A stretch of 64,000 nucleotides of DNA from Burkholderia sp. WSM2232 (GTDB lineage Bacteria; Pseudomonadota; Gammaproteobacteria; Burkholderiales; Burkholderiaceae), in the NCBI RefSeq assembly GCF_000472545.1, contig NZ_AWZV01000009.1, forward strand, positions 1 through 64,000, in the 5' to 3' direction. The first letter of the stretch is position 1. Each line of letters starts with the position of its first letter. This document shows, in pieces, positions 55,586 through 64,000 of the stretch. A program made the position numbers and the translations under genes. The notes beneath the pieces are model-generated. The model was not told the DNA's origin. It saw nothing but the letters and a program-made list of their open reading frames with translations, and searched no databases.

Positions 55586-56122
55586 ATTCGTTTTCCGAAG
55601 TCGTCGCGAGACATCGTGCGTGTTGAAGGCCCGACGCGGCAAACGCGAGCAGGGCGGTTCTACACGAGTGGGACAGGAAAGGGCTCAAAAGGCTCCCGTT
55701 GCACTTGGTGCATTGCGGAAGTCGGCCAAAATCCGCTAAATTATAACTTTTTGGCCGCCCAGCGGCGCCCCCCGCGCATGCGCCGCCACGAGCCGCGCCG
55801 ACGCTCCGGGGTGCGGCCCATCCTGCATACCCTGGTTGCGCCCGTTTCGTCCCCTCGGGCGGCCCGCTACGGAGCGGCCCTGCGGCGTTGCCGTGTCCCG
55901 AATTTGCACTCGGCGAGTGCTGTGCGCCGTCGATTTTTTTGCCCGAGCCGGCTGTTGGCCCTTGGTTCGGGGCGCGCGGCAGAGCTGCCGGCAAGCGTGG
56001 TGTCGGCCTGTCGTCCAGCCGTTTTTGCCCGTTTTTTGCCCGTTTTTTGCCCGTTTTTTGCCCGTTTCTGCCAGTTTGTGTCTGATCTACACCGGCCTCG
56101 GCGTGAAGCCTGGCAGCCCCCA
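55586..56122. other. Long leader region of the alanine aminotransferase gene
   Basis: No separate gene is supported, although the aminotransferase frame is open from 55616. A possible promoter is TTGCGG (55713-55718) with TAAATT (55737-55742), 18-base spacing, which would give a leader of about 375 bases. The leader is GC-rich and ends in a T-rich repeat array. Confidence 0.5.
56021..56072. repeat. 11-bp tandem repeat GTTTTTTGCCC (five units)
   Basis: Units of 10, 11, 11, 11 and 9 bases, each with a run of five or six Ts (three in the last), lie 50 bases before the aminotransferase start. Confidence 0.95.
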
Positions 56123-57391
56123 ATGCCCATTAACCAGGATGAAGTGCCCGCCGTGAAACCGATTCTCAAGTCAAACAAGTTGCTGAATGTCTGCTACGAC
56201 ATTCGCGGGCCGGTCCTCGAACATGCGAAGCGGCTCGAAGAAGAAGGCCACCGCATCATCAAGCTGAACATCGGCAACCTCGCGCCGTTCGGCTTCGAAG
56301 CGCCGGACGAAATCATTCAGGACATGATCCTGAATCTGCCCGGCTCGTCGGGCTATTCCGACTCGAAGGGCGTGTTCGCCGCGCGCAAGGCGATCATGCA
56401 TTACACGCAGCAAAAGGGCGTGCACGGTGTCGAGCTGGACGACATCTACATCGGCAACGGGGCGTCCGAACTGATCGTGATGGCGCTGCAGGGGCTTCTG
56501 AACGACGGGGACGAAGTGCTGCTGCCCGCACCGGACTATCCGCTGTGGACCGCCGGCGTGAGCCTCGCGGGCGGCACCCCGGTGCACTACATCTGCGACG
56601 AGTCGAACCGCTGGATGCCCGACCTGGACGACATCCGCGCGAAAATCACGCCGAACACGCGCGCGCTCGTCGTCATCAATCCGAACAATCCGACCGGCGC
56701 GCTGTATTCCGACGAACTGCTGCTCGGCCTGATCGAGATCGCGCGCCAGCACGGCCTCGTGATCTTCGCCGACGAGGTGTACGACAAGATCGTGTACGAC
56801 GGCAAGAAGCACACGTCGATGGCCGCGCTCTCCGAAGACGTCCTGACCGTCACGTTCAACAGCCTCTCGAAGAGCTATCGCTCGTGCGGCTACCGCGCAG
56901 GCTGGATGTTCATTTCGGGCCTGACCGGCGAAAACCGCCGCCACGCGAAGGACTATTTCGAGGGGCTCGGCATTCTCGCGTCCATGCGTCTGTGTCCGAA
57001 CGTGCCTGGCCAGTACGCCATTCAGACGGCGCTAGGCGGCTATCAGAGCATCAACGACCTGATCGTGCCGGGCGGGCGCCTCTACAAGCAGCGCGAACTC
57101 GCGTACGACATGCTCACGGCAATTCCCGGCGTGAGCTGCGTGAAACCAGAGGCCGCGCTCTACATGTTCCCGCGCCTCGACCCGAAGGTCTATCCGATCC
57201 AGAACGACCAGCAGTTCATTCTCGACCTGCTGCTCGAAGAGCGTGTGCTGCTCGTGCAGGGCACTGGGTTTAACTGGAAGACGCCGGATCACTTCCGCGT
57301 CGTGTTCCTGCCGAACGTGGACGATCTGGCCGATTCGATCCACCGGATCGCGCGCTTTCTTGACGGTTACCGCAAACGTCACACGGTCTAG
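56123..57391 (+). CDS. alaA: Alanine-synthesising aminotransferase (class I)
   Basis: A 422-residue class I PLP aminotransferase. KLNIGNLAPFGFEAPDEII, GNGASELIVMALQGLL, NPNNPTGALYS, DEVYDKIVYDG and the PLP Lys in FNSLSKSYRSCGYRAGW match AlaA (YfbQ), which makes L-alanine from pyruvate and glutamate. The ATG at 56123 (MPINQDEVPAVKPI) matches the start expected for Burkholderia homologues. It precedes hom and thrC on the same strand with 96 bases between, a conserved neighbour order in this group. Confidence 0.9.
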   Translation: MPINQDEVPAVKPILKSNKLLNVCYDIRGPVLEHAKRLEEEGHRIIKLNIGNLAPFGFEAPDEIIQDMILNLPGSSGYSDSKGVFAARKAIMHYTQQKGVHGVELDDIYIGNGASELIVMALQGLLNDGDEVLLPAPDYPLWTAGVSLAGGTPVHYICDESNRWMPDLDDIRAKITPNTRALVVINPNNPTGALYSDELLLGLIEIARQHGLVIFADEVYDKIVYDGKKHTSMAALSEDVLTVTFNSLSKSYRSCGYRAGWMFISGLTGENRRHAKDYFEGLGILASMRLCPNVPGQYAIQTALGGYQSINDLIVPGGRLYKQRELAYDMLTAIPGVSCVKPEAALYMFPRLDPKVYPIQNDQQFILDLLLEERVLLVQGTGFNWKTPDHFRVVFLPNVDDLADSIHRIARFLDGYRKRHTV

Positions 57392-57487
57392 CGCACAATA
57401 CGGGGCGCAACGCGTGATCTGTCCGCTGCGCGCATCCGGCAAGCGCCGCTTTCGAATTCCCTTAATCACTACTCGACACCACGCTGC

Positions 57488-58819
57488 ATGGAACCGATCA
57501 AAGTTGGACTGCTGGGCTTCGGCACGGTAGGCAGCGGCACCTTCACGGTACTGCGCCGCAATCAGGAAGAAATCAAACGTCGCGCGGGTCGCGGCATCGA
57601 GGTTGCGCGCATCGCCGTGCGCAATCCGGCCAAGGCAACGGCGGCGCTCGGCGCGCAGGCCGCGAGCGTCGCGCTCACCGACGACTTCAACGCGGTGGTC
57701 GACGACCCGTCTATCGACATCATTGCGGAAATGATCGGCGGCACGGGCGTGGCGCGCGACCTCGTGCTGCGCGCCATTGCGAATGGCAAGCATGTGGTCA
57801 CGGCCAACAAGGCGCTGCTTGCGGTGCACGGCACGGAAATTTTCGAGGCGGCGCGCGCCAACGGCGTGATGGTCGCGTTCGAGGCTGCGGTGGCGGGTGG
57901 CATCCCGATCATCAAGGCGCTCCGCGAAGGTCTGACGGCCAACCGGATCCAGTACATTGCGGGCATCATCAACGGCACGACGAACTACATTCTTTCGGAA
58001 ATGCGCGACCGCGGGCTGGACTTCGCGACTGCGCTCAAAGCCGCGCAGGAACTGGGCTATGCCGAAGCCGACCCGACCTTCGACATCGAAGGTGTGGACG
58101 CCGCGCACAAGGCCACCATCATGAGCGCGATTGCGTTCGGCGTGCCGGTGCAATTCGACCGCGCTTACGTGGAAGGTATCAGCAAGCTCGCGGCGATCGA
58201 CATCAAGTACGCCGAGGAGCTCGGCTACCGCATCAAGCTGCTCGGCATTGCGCGCCGCACGGACAAGGGCATCGAGTTGCGCGTGCATCCCACGCTGATT
58301 CCGGAAAAGCGCCTGCTCGCCAACGTGGAAGGCGCGATGAACGCGGTCGTCGTGCATGGCGACGCTGTGGGCACCACCTTGTACTATGGCAAGGGCGCGG
58401 GCGCGGAGCCCACGGCCTCGGCGGTCGTCGCCGATCTGGTGGACGTGACGCGCCTGCATACGGCCGACCCGGAGCACCGCGTGCCGCATCTCGCATTCCA
58501 GCCGGACCGTCTGTCGAACACGCCGATTCTGCCTATCGACGAAGTGACGAGCGGCTACTACCTGCGTCTGCGGGTTGCGGACGTGACGGGCGTGCTGGCC
58601 GACATCACGCGTATTCTGGCCGACACCGGTATCTCGATCGACGCGCTCCTGCAGAAGGAGTCCGAACAGGTCGACGCCAATGGCAAGGGCGAAACCGACA
58701 TCATCCTGATCACGCACGAAACGGTCGAAAAGAACGTCAATGCTGCGATCACGTCGATCGAGGCGTTGCAGACCGTCGTCTCGCAAGTCACGAAGCTGCG
58801 CATGGAAGCGCTGAACTAG
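57488..58819 (+). CDS. hom: Homoserine dehydrogenase
   Basis: A 443-residue enzyme reducing aspartate semialdehyde to homoserine. The NAD(P) motif LLGFGTVGSGT is at 8-18, the catalytic region KALREGLTANRIQYIAGIIN GTTN follows, and a C-terminal ACT domain (about 350-430, YYLRLRVADVTGVLADITRI) provides threonine feedback control. Not fused to aspartokinase. Eight bases separate it from thrC, with which it must be co-transcribed. Confidence 0.96.
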   Translation: MEPIKVGLLGFGTVGSGTFTVLRRNQEEIKRRAGRGIEVARIAVRNPAKATAALGAQAASVALTDDFNAVVDDPSIDIIAEMIGGTGVARDLVLRAIANGKHVVTANKALLAVHGTEIFEAARANGVMVAFEAAVAGGIPIIKALREGLTANRIQYIAGIINGTTNYILSEMRDRGLDFATALKAAQELGYAEADPTFDIEGVDAAHKATIMSAIAFGVPVQFDRAYVEGISKLAAIDIKYAEELGYRIKLLGIARRTDKGIELRVHPTLIPEKRLLANVEGAMNAVVVHGDAVGTTLYYGKGAGAEPTASAVVADLVDVTRLHTADPEHRVPHLAFQPDRLSNTPILPIDEVTSGYYLRLRVADVTGVLADITRILADTGISIDALLQKESEQVDANGKGETDIILITHETVEKNVNAAITSIEALQTVVSQVTKLRMEALN

Positions 58820-58827
58820 GCCGAACT

Positions 58828-60279
58828 ATGAACTATCTCTCAACGCGCGGCGCCGGAGCCGGCGAGCGCCACACCTTCTCCGACATCCTGCTCGGCGGTC
58901 TCGCGAAAGACGGCGGCCTGTACCTGCCCGCCGAATACCCGCGCGTCAGTGCGGACGAACTTGCCCGCTGGCGTACGCTGCCGTACGCCGATCTGGCATT
59001 CGAAATCCTGTCGAAATTCAGCGACGACATTCCGGCTGAAGACCTGCGCGCGCTGGCCCGCAAGACCTACACGGCCGCCACCTACTGCAACGTGCGCGAC
59101 GACGAAAGCGCTACGCAGATCACGCCCCTCAAAACGCTCGGCGTCGAAGATGGCGCGCCGCTGTCGCTGCTGGAACTGTCGAACGGTCCGACGCTCGCGT
59201 TCAAGGACATGGCGATGCAGCTGATCGGCAACCTGTTCGAATACGCGCTCGCGAAGCACGGCGAGACGCTCAACATTCTCGGCGCGACTTCCGGCGACAC
59301 CGGCAGCGCCGCCGAATACGCCATGCGCGGCAAGCAGGGCATTCGCGTGTTCATGCTGTCGCCGCACAAGAAGATGAGCGCCTTCCAGACCGCGCAGATG
59401 TACAGCCTGCAAGATCCGAACATCTTCAACCTCGCGGTCGAAGGCGTGTTCGACGACTGCCAGGACATCGTCAAAGCCGTTTCGAACGACCACGCGTTCA
59501 AGGCGAAGTACAAGATCGGCACGGTCAATTCGATCAACTGGGCACGCGTGGTCGCCCAGGTCGTCTACTACTTCAAGGGCTATTTCGCGGCGACGAAGAG
59601 CAACGACGAGCGCGTGTCGTTCACGGTGCCTTCGGGCAACTTCGGCAACGTGTGCGCGGGTCACATCGCGCGCATGATGGGTCTGCCGATCGAAAAGCTG
59701 GTGGTTGCCACCAACGAAAACGACGTGCTCGACGAGTTCTTCCGCACCGGCATCTATCGCGTGCGTAAGGCTGCGGAGACGTATCACACGAGCAGCCCGA
59801 GCATGGATATTTCGAAGGCGTCGAATTTCGAGCGCTTCGTGTTCGACCTGCTTGGGCGCGACCCGGCGCGGGTGCTGCAACTGTTCCGCGACGTGGAGGA
59901 AAAGGGCGGTTTCGACCTTGCGGCGAGCGGCGACTTTGCGCGCGTCAAGGAGTTTGGTTTCGTGTCGGGCCGCAGCAGCCACGACGACCGCGTCGAGGCG
60001 ATCCGCGACGTGTTCCAGCGCTACGACACGATGATCGACACGCATACCGCCGACGGCCTCAAGGTAGCGCGCGAACATCTGCAGCCGGGCGTGCCGATGA
60101 TCGTGCTGGAAACGGCTCAGCCGATCAAGTTCGGCGAAACGATCCGCGAAGCGCTGCTGCGCGAACCGGAGCGCCCGGCGGCTTTCGCCGGACTGGAGTC
60201 GCTGCCGCAACGCTTCGAGGTCGTGCCTGCGAACGTGCAGCGTGTGAAGGACTTCATCGCGGCGAACACTGGCATCTGA
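58828..60279 (+). CDS. thrC: Threonine synthase
   Basis: A 483-residue PLP enzyme converting O-phosphohomoserine to threonine. It begins MNYLSTRGAGAGERHTFSDI, with the PLP Lys126 in GPTLAFKDMAMQ and the phosphate-binding LGATSGDTGSAAEYAM. Class matches the long proteobacterial/yeast type. It follows hom closely. Confidence 0.97.
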   Translation: MNYLSTRGAGAGERHTFSDILLGGLAKDGGLYLPAEYPRVSADELARWRTLPYADLAFEILSKFSDDIPAEDLRALARKTYTAATYCNVRDDESATQITPLKTLGVEDGAPLSLLELSNGPTLAFKDMAMQLIGNLFEYALAKHGETLNILGATSGDTGSAAEYAMRGKQGIRVFMLSPHKKMSAFQTAQMYSLQDPNIFNLAVEGVFDDCQDIVKAVSNDHAFKAKYKIGTVNSINWARVVAQVVYYFKGYFAATKSNDERVSFTVPSGNFGNVCAGHIARMMGLPIEKLVVATNENDVLDEFFRTGIYRVRKAAETYHTSSPSMDISKASNFERFVFDLLGRDPARVLQLFRDVEEKGGFDLAASGDFARVKEFGFVSGRSSHDDRVEAIRDVFQRYDTMIDTHTADGLKVAREHLQPGVPMIVLETAQPIKFGETIREALLREPERPAAFAGLESLPQRFEVVPANVQRVKDFIAANTGI

Positions 60280-60601
60280 TTGCAGTGGAGTGCGGTGCGC
60301 GGGGCCTGCGGCCCGCGCACTGCAGCGAGCCGAGCCGCTCGTGCGTCATGCAAACCCGGCGGCCTGGGCGGCGGATCGAGCCTGCGCCATGAGTCTGCAC
60401 TCTGCAGTCTGCACCATGATCCTGTAGCGCGGGCTTGCACCGGAACCCCTGCACCGCGGGCCGCGACGGCATCTGATGCCCAGCGAACCGCCGCGCCCCA
60501 GACAATCACTGAAACCGAAAACCCCTCGATAAGCACGGCCGCGACAAGCTCTGGCCTTCGGCCGCTACAATATTCTTTTAACCAGCGGCTTCGAACCTGA
60601 G
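60280..60601. other. Intergenic region between thrC and moeA
   Basis: A GC hairpin (GTGCGCGGG at 60295-60303 with CCCGCGCAC at 60312-60320) follows thrC without a T-run and might mark its 3' end. No gene or recognised molybdenum-cofactor riboswitch structure was seen. Confidence 0.5.
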
Positions 60602-61882
60602 ATGTCTACTTCCACGCCCCGGGCTCCGATGCTCGCCACCGCCGACGCGCTCGCGATCCTGCTCGACGCCGCGAGGCCGGTCAACGGCAGCGAATCCGTA
60701 CCGACGCTTCAGGCGCATGGCCGCGTGCTTGCCGCGGACGTCGTCTCGCCGCTCGACGTCCCGCCGATGAACACCAGTGCAATGGACGGCTACGCGATTC
60801 ACGCCGCCGACATCACGAGCCACGGCAACCGCCGTCTGCCGGTGTCGCAGCGCATTCCCGCAGGCCATGCGCCCGAGCCGCTCGAGCCAGGCACGGCGGC
60901 GCGCATTTTCACGGGCGCCACGGTGCCGCCGGGCGCCGACGCGATCGTCATGCAGGAGCAGACGGAAACTGCCGGCGACGAAGTCACGATCCTGCACAGC
61001 CCACGGGCCGGCGAATGGATCACGGCGCAAGGCGCGGACATCCGCAGCGGTTCGGTGATCCTGCCGGCGGGCACGCGGCTCACGCCGCAGGCGCTGGGGC
61101 TTGCCGCATCCGTGGGTTGCGCCGAACTGCCGGTGCGCCGCCGCGTGAAAGTCGCCGTGTTCTTTACCGGCGACGAGCTGACCATGCCCGGCGAGCCGCT
61201 CAAGCCGGGCGCGATCTACAATTCCAACCGCTTCACGCTGCGCGGTTTGCTCGAAAACCTCGGCTGCGAGGTGAGCGATTTCGGCATCGTCGAAGACAAG
61301 CTGGAGGCCACGCGCGCCACGCTGCGCGAAGCGGCCAGCGCTCACGACCTGATTCTGACCTGCGGCGGCGTCTCGGTGGGCGAGGAAGATCACGTGAAGC
61401 CCGCCGTCGAGGCGGAAGGGCGCCTCACGATGTGGCAGATCGCGATGAAGCCGGGTAAGCCGCTCGCGTTCGGCGCCGTGCGCCGCAGCGCGGACAATGG
61501 GCCGGCAGCAGACACCGCCGACCCAGCCGGTGCGTGCGCCGAAACGTTTTTCATTGGCTTGCCGGGTAATCCGGTGTCGAGCTTCGTGACCTTCCTGATG
61601 TTCGTGCGCCCTTTCATTTTGCGGCTTGCCGGCGTGCACGCCGTGGTGCCCCGCGCGCTGTCGCTGCGCGCGGACTTCACCCAGGGCAAGGCGGATCGCC
61701 GCAACGAATTTCTGCGCGCACGCATCAATGCCGCTGGCGGTCTCGAGCTGTTCCCGAACCAGAGTTCGGCTGTGTTGACATCGACCGTATGGGGCGACGG
61801 GCTGATCGACAATCCGCCCAATCATGCGATCAGTGCGGGCGAAACCGTGCGTTTCATTCCTTTTTCCGAATTGCTGAATTGA
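60602..61882 (+). CDS. moeA: Molybdopterin molybdenumtransferase
   Basis: A 426-residue MoeA that inserts molybdate into adenylylated molybdopterin. Visible are NTSAMDGYAIHAAD, RIFTGATVPPGADAIVMQEQ, FFTGDELTMPGEPLKPGAIYN and the MogA-like fold (LTCGGVSVGEEDHVK, FFIGLPGNPVSSFV). A mildly longer, Ala-rich loop occurs near residues 295-315. First gene of moeA-moaD-moaE. Confidence 0.96.
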   Translation: MSTSTPRAPMLATADALAILLDAARPVNGSESVPTLQAHGRVLAADVVSPLDVPPMNTSAMDGYAIHAADITSHGNRRLPVSQRIPAGHAPEPLEPGTAARIFTGATVPPGADAIVMQEQTETAGDEVTILHSPRAGEWITAQGADIRSGSVILPAGTRLTPQALGLAASVGCAELPVRRRVKVAVFFTGDELTMPGEPLKPGAIYNSNRFTLRGLLENLGCEVSDFGIVEDKLEATRATLREAASAHDLILTCGGVSVGEEDHVKPAVEAEGRLTMWQIAMKPGKPLAFGAVRRSADNGPAADTADPAGACAETFFIGLPGNPVSSFVTFLMFVRPFILRLAGVHAVVPRALSLRADFTQGKADRRNEFLRARINAAGGLELFPNQSSAVLTSTVWGDGLIDNPPNHAISAGETVRFIPFSELLN

Positions 61883-61906
61883 GGCTGGCTGCGCCGGCCG
61901 TATCCC

Positions 61907-62164
61907 ATGAAGATCCAACTGCGATATTTCGCGAGCGTGCGTGAAGCGCTCGATCTGGCCGACGAAACGGTCGAGGTGCCCGAGGGCGTCGCGACAGTCG
62001 GCGACGTGCGCGCCTGGTTGCGCCTGCGCGGCGGCATCTGGGCCGACGTGCTTGCCGAAGGCCGCGCGCTGCGTATGGCCTGCAACCACGTGATGACCGA
62101 TGCTGGCACGCGCATCACCGAAGGTTGCGAAGTCGCGTTCTTCCCGCCCGTTACGGGCGGCTAA
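61907..62164 (+). CDS. moaD: Molybdopterin synthase sulfur carrier subunit
   Basis: An 85-residue ubiquitin-fold protein (MKIQLRYFASVREALDLADE) ending in the obligatory Gly-Gly (FFPPVTGG), which is thiocarboxylated. It partners with MoaE encoded 40 bases downstream and follows moeA by 24 bases. Confidence 0.96.
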   Translation: MKIQLRYFASVREALDLADETVEVPEGVATVGDVRAWLRLRGGIWADVLAEGRALRMACNHVMTDAGTRITEGCEVAFFPPVTGG

Positions 62165-62204
62165 CGTGCAAGGAACAGCGCAAAGAGCCGCCAAGGAGCC
62201 GACT

Positions 62205-62681
62205 ATGCCCGTTCGTGTACAGACTGAAGATTTCGATCTCACCGCCGAGGTCGCCGCGCTGCGGGCCCGCAATCCGAAGATCGGCGCGGTGGCGTGCTTC
62301 GTCGGCACCGTACGTGATCTGAACGACGGCAGCACGGTAGAGGCCATGGAGCTGGAGCATTATCCGGGCATGACCGAGAAGTCGCTCGAGGCGATCATCG
62401 TGAGTGCGCGCGAGCGCTGGCCGGGCATCGAAGTACTGATCGTGCACCGCGTGGGCAAGCTCTATCCGCTCGACCAGATCGTGCTCGTCGCGACGACGGC
62501 CGCGCATCGCGGCGACGCATTCGCGTCATGCGAATTCGTGATGGATTACTTGAAGACCCAGGCACCGTTCTGGAAGAAGGAGAAAACCGCAGCGGGCGAG
62601 CGCTGGGTCGACGCCCGCGTAACCGACGATGCGGCGCTCGCGCGCTGGGGCGTCGCGTCGGGCAACGGCGCGTCGGAATAA
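62205..62681 (+). CDS. moaE: Molybdopterin synthase catalytic subunit
   Basis: A 158-residue MoaE that converts precursor Z to molybdopterin with sulfur from MoaD. GAVACFVGTVRDLNDGSTVE, MELEHYPGMTEKSLEAI, HRVGKLYPLDQIVLVA and FWKKEKTAAGERWVDAR contain the conserved Arg and Lys residues. The ATG at 62205 has an AAGGAG site; the frame is open upstream over moaD but not used. Confidence 0.96.
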   Translation: MPVRVQTEDFDLTAEVAALRARNPKIGAVACFVGTVRDLNDGSTVEAMELEHYPGMTEKSLEAIIVSARERWPGIEVLIVHRVGKLYPLDQIVLVATTAAHRGDAFASCEFVMDYLKTQAPFWKKEKTAAGERWVDARVTDDAALARWGVASGNGASE

Positions 62682-62728
62682 GCGCTGGAGCGGCGGATCA
62701 CGGCAGGCGTCTCACGCACCCCTCTACA

Positions 62729-63271
62729 TCACTCGTCCCGCGATTTGCCGATGATGCGCGTGGGGAACGGCTCGCCGGTGGCTCGCGCGGGCAGTTCCGC
62801 GCCGTCGTCCGGCCGAGGCCGCTTCGGGGCCACGCGCTCGAGCAAGGCCTGCTGTTCCGCCGGAATCTTGTAGTCCCAGCCGAAGCGGCTCAATTGCAGG
62901 CTCTGCGCAATACGCAGCGCCGGCTCCATGAAGCGGACGGCCGCAGCAGGCTCGTAACGCGACTCCACCGTATCGAGGAACAGGTACAGCCAGCGGCTGA
63001 AGTGCTGCGGCTCGACGCCCGCAAGCGGCTGGTGCGCCTGCTGCACATTGCCGCGGTACTGCTTCGCACCCAGGACCAGGCTCGCCCAGAAGGTGCACAT
63101 CTTCGGCAGATGGTCGTCCCAGCGGCCTGCCAACGTCGCGTCGAATACCGGGCCGAGCAACGGATCGGCGCGCACGCGGTCATAAAACGCGTACACCAGT
63201 TCGCGAATGTTCGCCTCTGTCGGCTCGGCAGCACGTTCGACGACCGGCGCTGAGGGAAAGGAAGGGTTCAT
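62729..63271 (-). CDS. Group III truncated hemoglobin with C-terminal extension
   Basis: A 180-residue globin. IRELVYAFYDRVRADPLLGP, FWASLVLGAKQYRGN and AHQPLAGVEPQHFSRWLYLF match class III (P-type) truncated hemoglobins; the His in AHQPL is the likely proximal heme ligand. About 45 charged, Pro-rich residues at the C-terminus exceed the usual 130-residue length. It is divergent from an NsrR-type regulator, suggesting a role in nitric oxide detoxification (inference). Confidence 0.87.
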   Translation of the reverse strand: MNPSFPSAPVVERAAEPTEANIRELVYAFYDRVRADPLLGPVFDATLAGRWDDHLPKMCTFWASLVLGAKQYRGNVQQAHQPLAGVEPQHFSRWLYLFLDTVESRYEPAAAVRFMEPALRIAQSLQLSRFGWDYKIPAEQQALLERVAPKRPRPDDGAELPARATGEPFPTRIIGKSRDE

Positions 63272-63448
63272 GCAGATTCCAGAGATGTGCGACGATTCGT
63301 CCCGACCTCGTCACGGTGCGCCCCAAAACGGCCAAAACTGCCACAATAGCGGCCCGCACGGCGGAAGTGAGCTCAAAATAGCGTACTTTTCGTGCAGATA
63401 GGCGCGGCGCGAAACGTTACCATTGGTGTCGAAAGCCCGGCTTCACCG

Positions 63449-63483
63449 ATGCAGCATAAATAAACAAGCGCATGCGCTGCATC
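63449..63483. promoter_or_regulatory. Inverted repeat upstream of nsrR (possible operator)
   Basis: GATGCAGC (63449-63456) and GCTGCATC (63476-63483) are perfect complements separated by 19 bases in the globin-nsrR gap. NsrR half-sites contain GATGC-like words, so this may be an NsrR operator, although the spacer is longer than the canonical site. Confidence 0.45.
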
Positions 63484-63570
63484 TTATGGCGAAGCCGTGG
63501 CCCCGGCAACCCTTGCATCGACGCGGTTATCCCACGGATCGCGGCTTGCGCTCATTGTGATACTGCAACC

Positions 63571-64000
63571 ATGAGACTGACCGACTACACCGACTATTCG
63601 CTGCGCGTCCTCTTGTACCTCGCTGTGCGCGGGCAGGGTTTGTCGACGATTCAGGATATTTCCGAGGCCTACGGCGTCTCCAAAAACCACCTGATGAAGG
63701 TGGTGCAGCAGCTCAGCGAACTCGGCTGGGTGGAGACGGTGCGCGGCCGCAACGGCGGCCTGCGCCTCGCCGAGCGCACCCGCGCGCTGACCGTCGGCGA
63801 GATCGTGCGCGCCACCGAAAGCGACTTCGCGCTGGTTGCCTGCCTGCCGGATCAGCACGGCGAACGCCGCGCATGCGTCATTACGCCTCAGTGCCGGTTG
63901 CGCAACGTACTGGAAGCGGCGCGCCACGCTTTTCTCGCAGAGCTTGACCGCCATACCATCGACGAGGTCGCCGGTCCGCAAGGGCCGCTGGCCGCGCTGC
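63571..64000 (+). CDS. nsrR: Rrf2-family NO-sensing regulator (NsrR), partial
   Basis: The first 143 codons are visible; the gene runs off the window. MRLTDYTDYSLRVLLYLAVR is the typical NsrR winged-HTH start, and three cysteines in ACLPDQHGERRACVITPQCR can ligate an Fe-S cluster that senses nitric oxide. Later LAELDRHTIDEV matches the family. The divergent globin gene is a plausible target. Confidence 0.92.
   Translation, partial: MRLTDYTDYSLRVLLYLAVRGQGLSTIQDISEAYGVSKNHLMKVVQQLSELGWVETVRGRNGGLRLAERTRALTVGEIVRATESDFALVACLPDQHGERRACVITPQCRLRNVLEAARHAFLAELDRHTIDEVAGPQGPLAAL

Noticed and set aside
55616..56122. N-terminal extension of the alanine aminotransferase (591 residues)
   Set aside because: The open frame crosses a T-run repeat array and is Arg/Pro-rich. 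The family start is at 56123.
60280..60601. Molybdenum-cofactor riboswitch before moeA
   Set aside because: No conserved multi-stem structure could be drawn; only one GC hairpin close to thrC is visible.

Overview
The window looks like primary-chromosome DNA of a beta-proteobacterium of the Burkholderia/Paraburkholderia group. It is GC-rich, and it carries combinations typical of that group: rpsF-priB-rpsR-rplI next to dnaB, an arn locus with arnA split in two genes, a CysB-like regulator directly behind cysPTWA, and an ssuDCB operon ending in a small TOBE protein. No plasmid or chromosome origin was seen. Genus is inferred from layout and remembered protein similarity, not from a search.

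Layout: (1) 1-7.6 kb: an AAGGGC repeat, a DUF1488 protein, a 3-hydroxyisobutyryl-CoA hydrolase and the sulfonate operon ssuD-C-B-F, which lacks ssuA and ssuE here. (2) 7.0-15.2 kb: an accessory region. It holds small secreted proteins, lysis-gene-like phage remnants, a tyrosine integrase abutting the 5' end of dusA, tRNA-His followed by a broken integrase fragment, an AT-richer methyltransferase and a frameshifted IS3-type orfA. (3) 15.2-22.2 kb: small or uncharacterised proteins, an aldo-keto reductase, a NodIJ-type ABC exporter and a universal stress protein. (4) 22.3-29.6 kb: lexA with two SOS boxes, the sulfate operon cysPTWA, a CysB-family regulator and an asparaginase. (5) 29.6-35.6 kb: a LysM/BON protein and the glyoxylate-to-glycerate genes gcl-hyi-glxR, divergent from a LysR regulator. 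(6) 35.7-40.7 kb: ribosomal and replication genes and a DUF47-Pit phosphate pair. (7) 40.9-48 kb: an SDR enzyme, heptose kinase, NlpC/P60 lipoprotein, PIN-PhoH ATPase and Bcp. (8) 47.2-54.8 kb: the Ara4N lipid A modification locus. (9) 55.2-62.7 kb: alanine aminotransferase, hom, thrC, moeA, moaD, moaE. (10) 62.7-64 kb: a group III truncated hemoglobin divergent from an NsrR-type regulator that runs off the window end.

Together the genes cover sulfur acquisition (sulfonate and sulfate), envelope charge modification and heptose supply, glyoxylate assimilation, threonine and molybdopterin biosynthesis, and nitric-oxide response. A recurring sequence theme is short degenerate tandem repeats (units of about 6 to 17 bp) between genes and at gene ends, with low-complexity extensions on several otherwise ordinary proteins (SsuB N-terminus, ArnT C-terminus, PhoH N-terminus).

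I did not find a clear undescribed defence or biosynthetic system. The best candidates for novelty are the dusA/tRNA-His integration region, with its coupled pair of unknown genes, and the repeat arrays.
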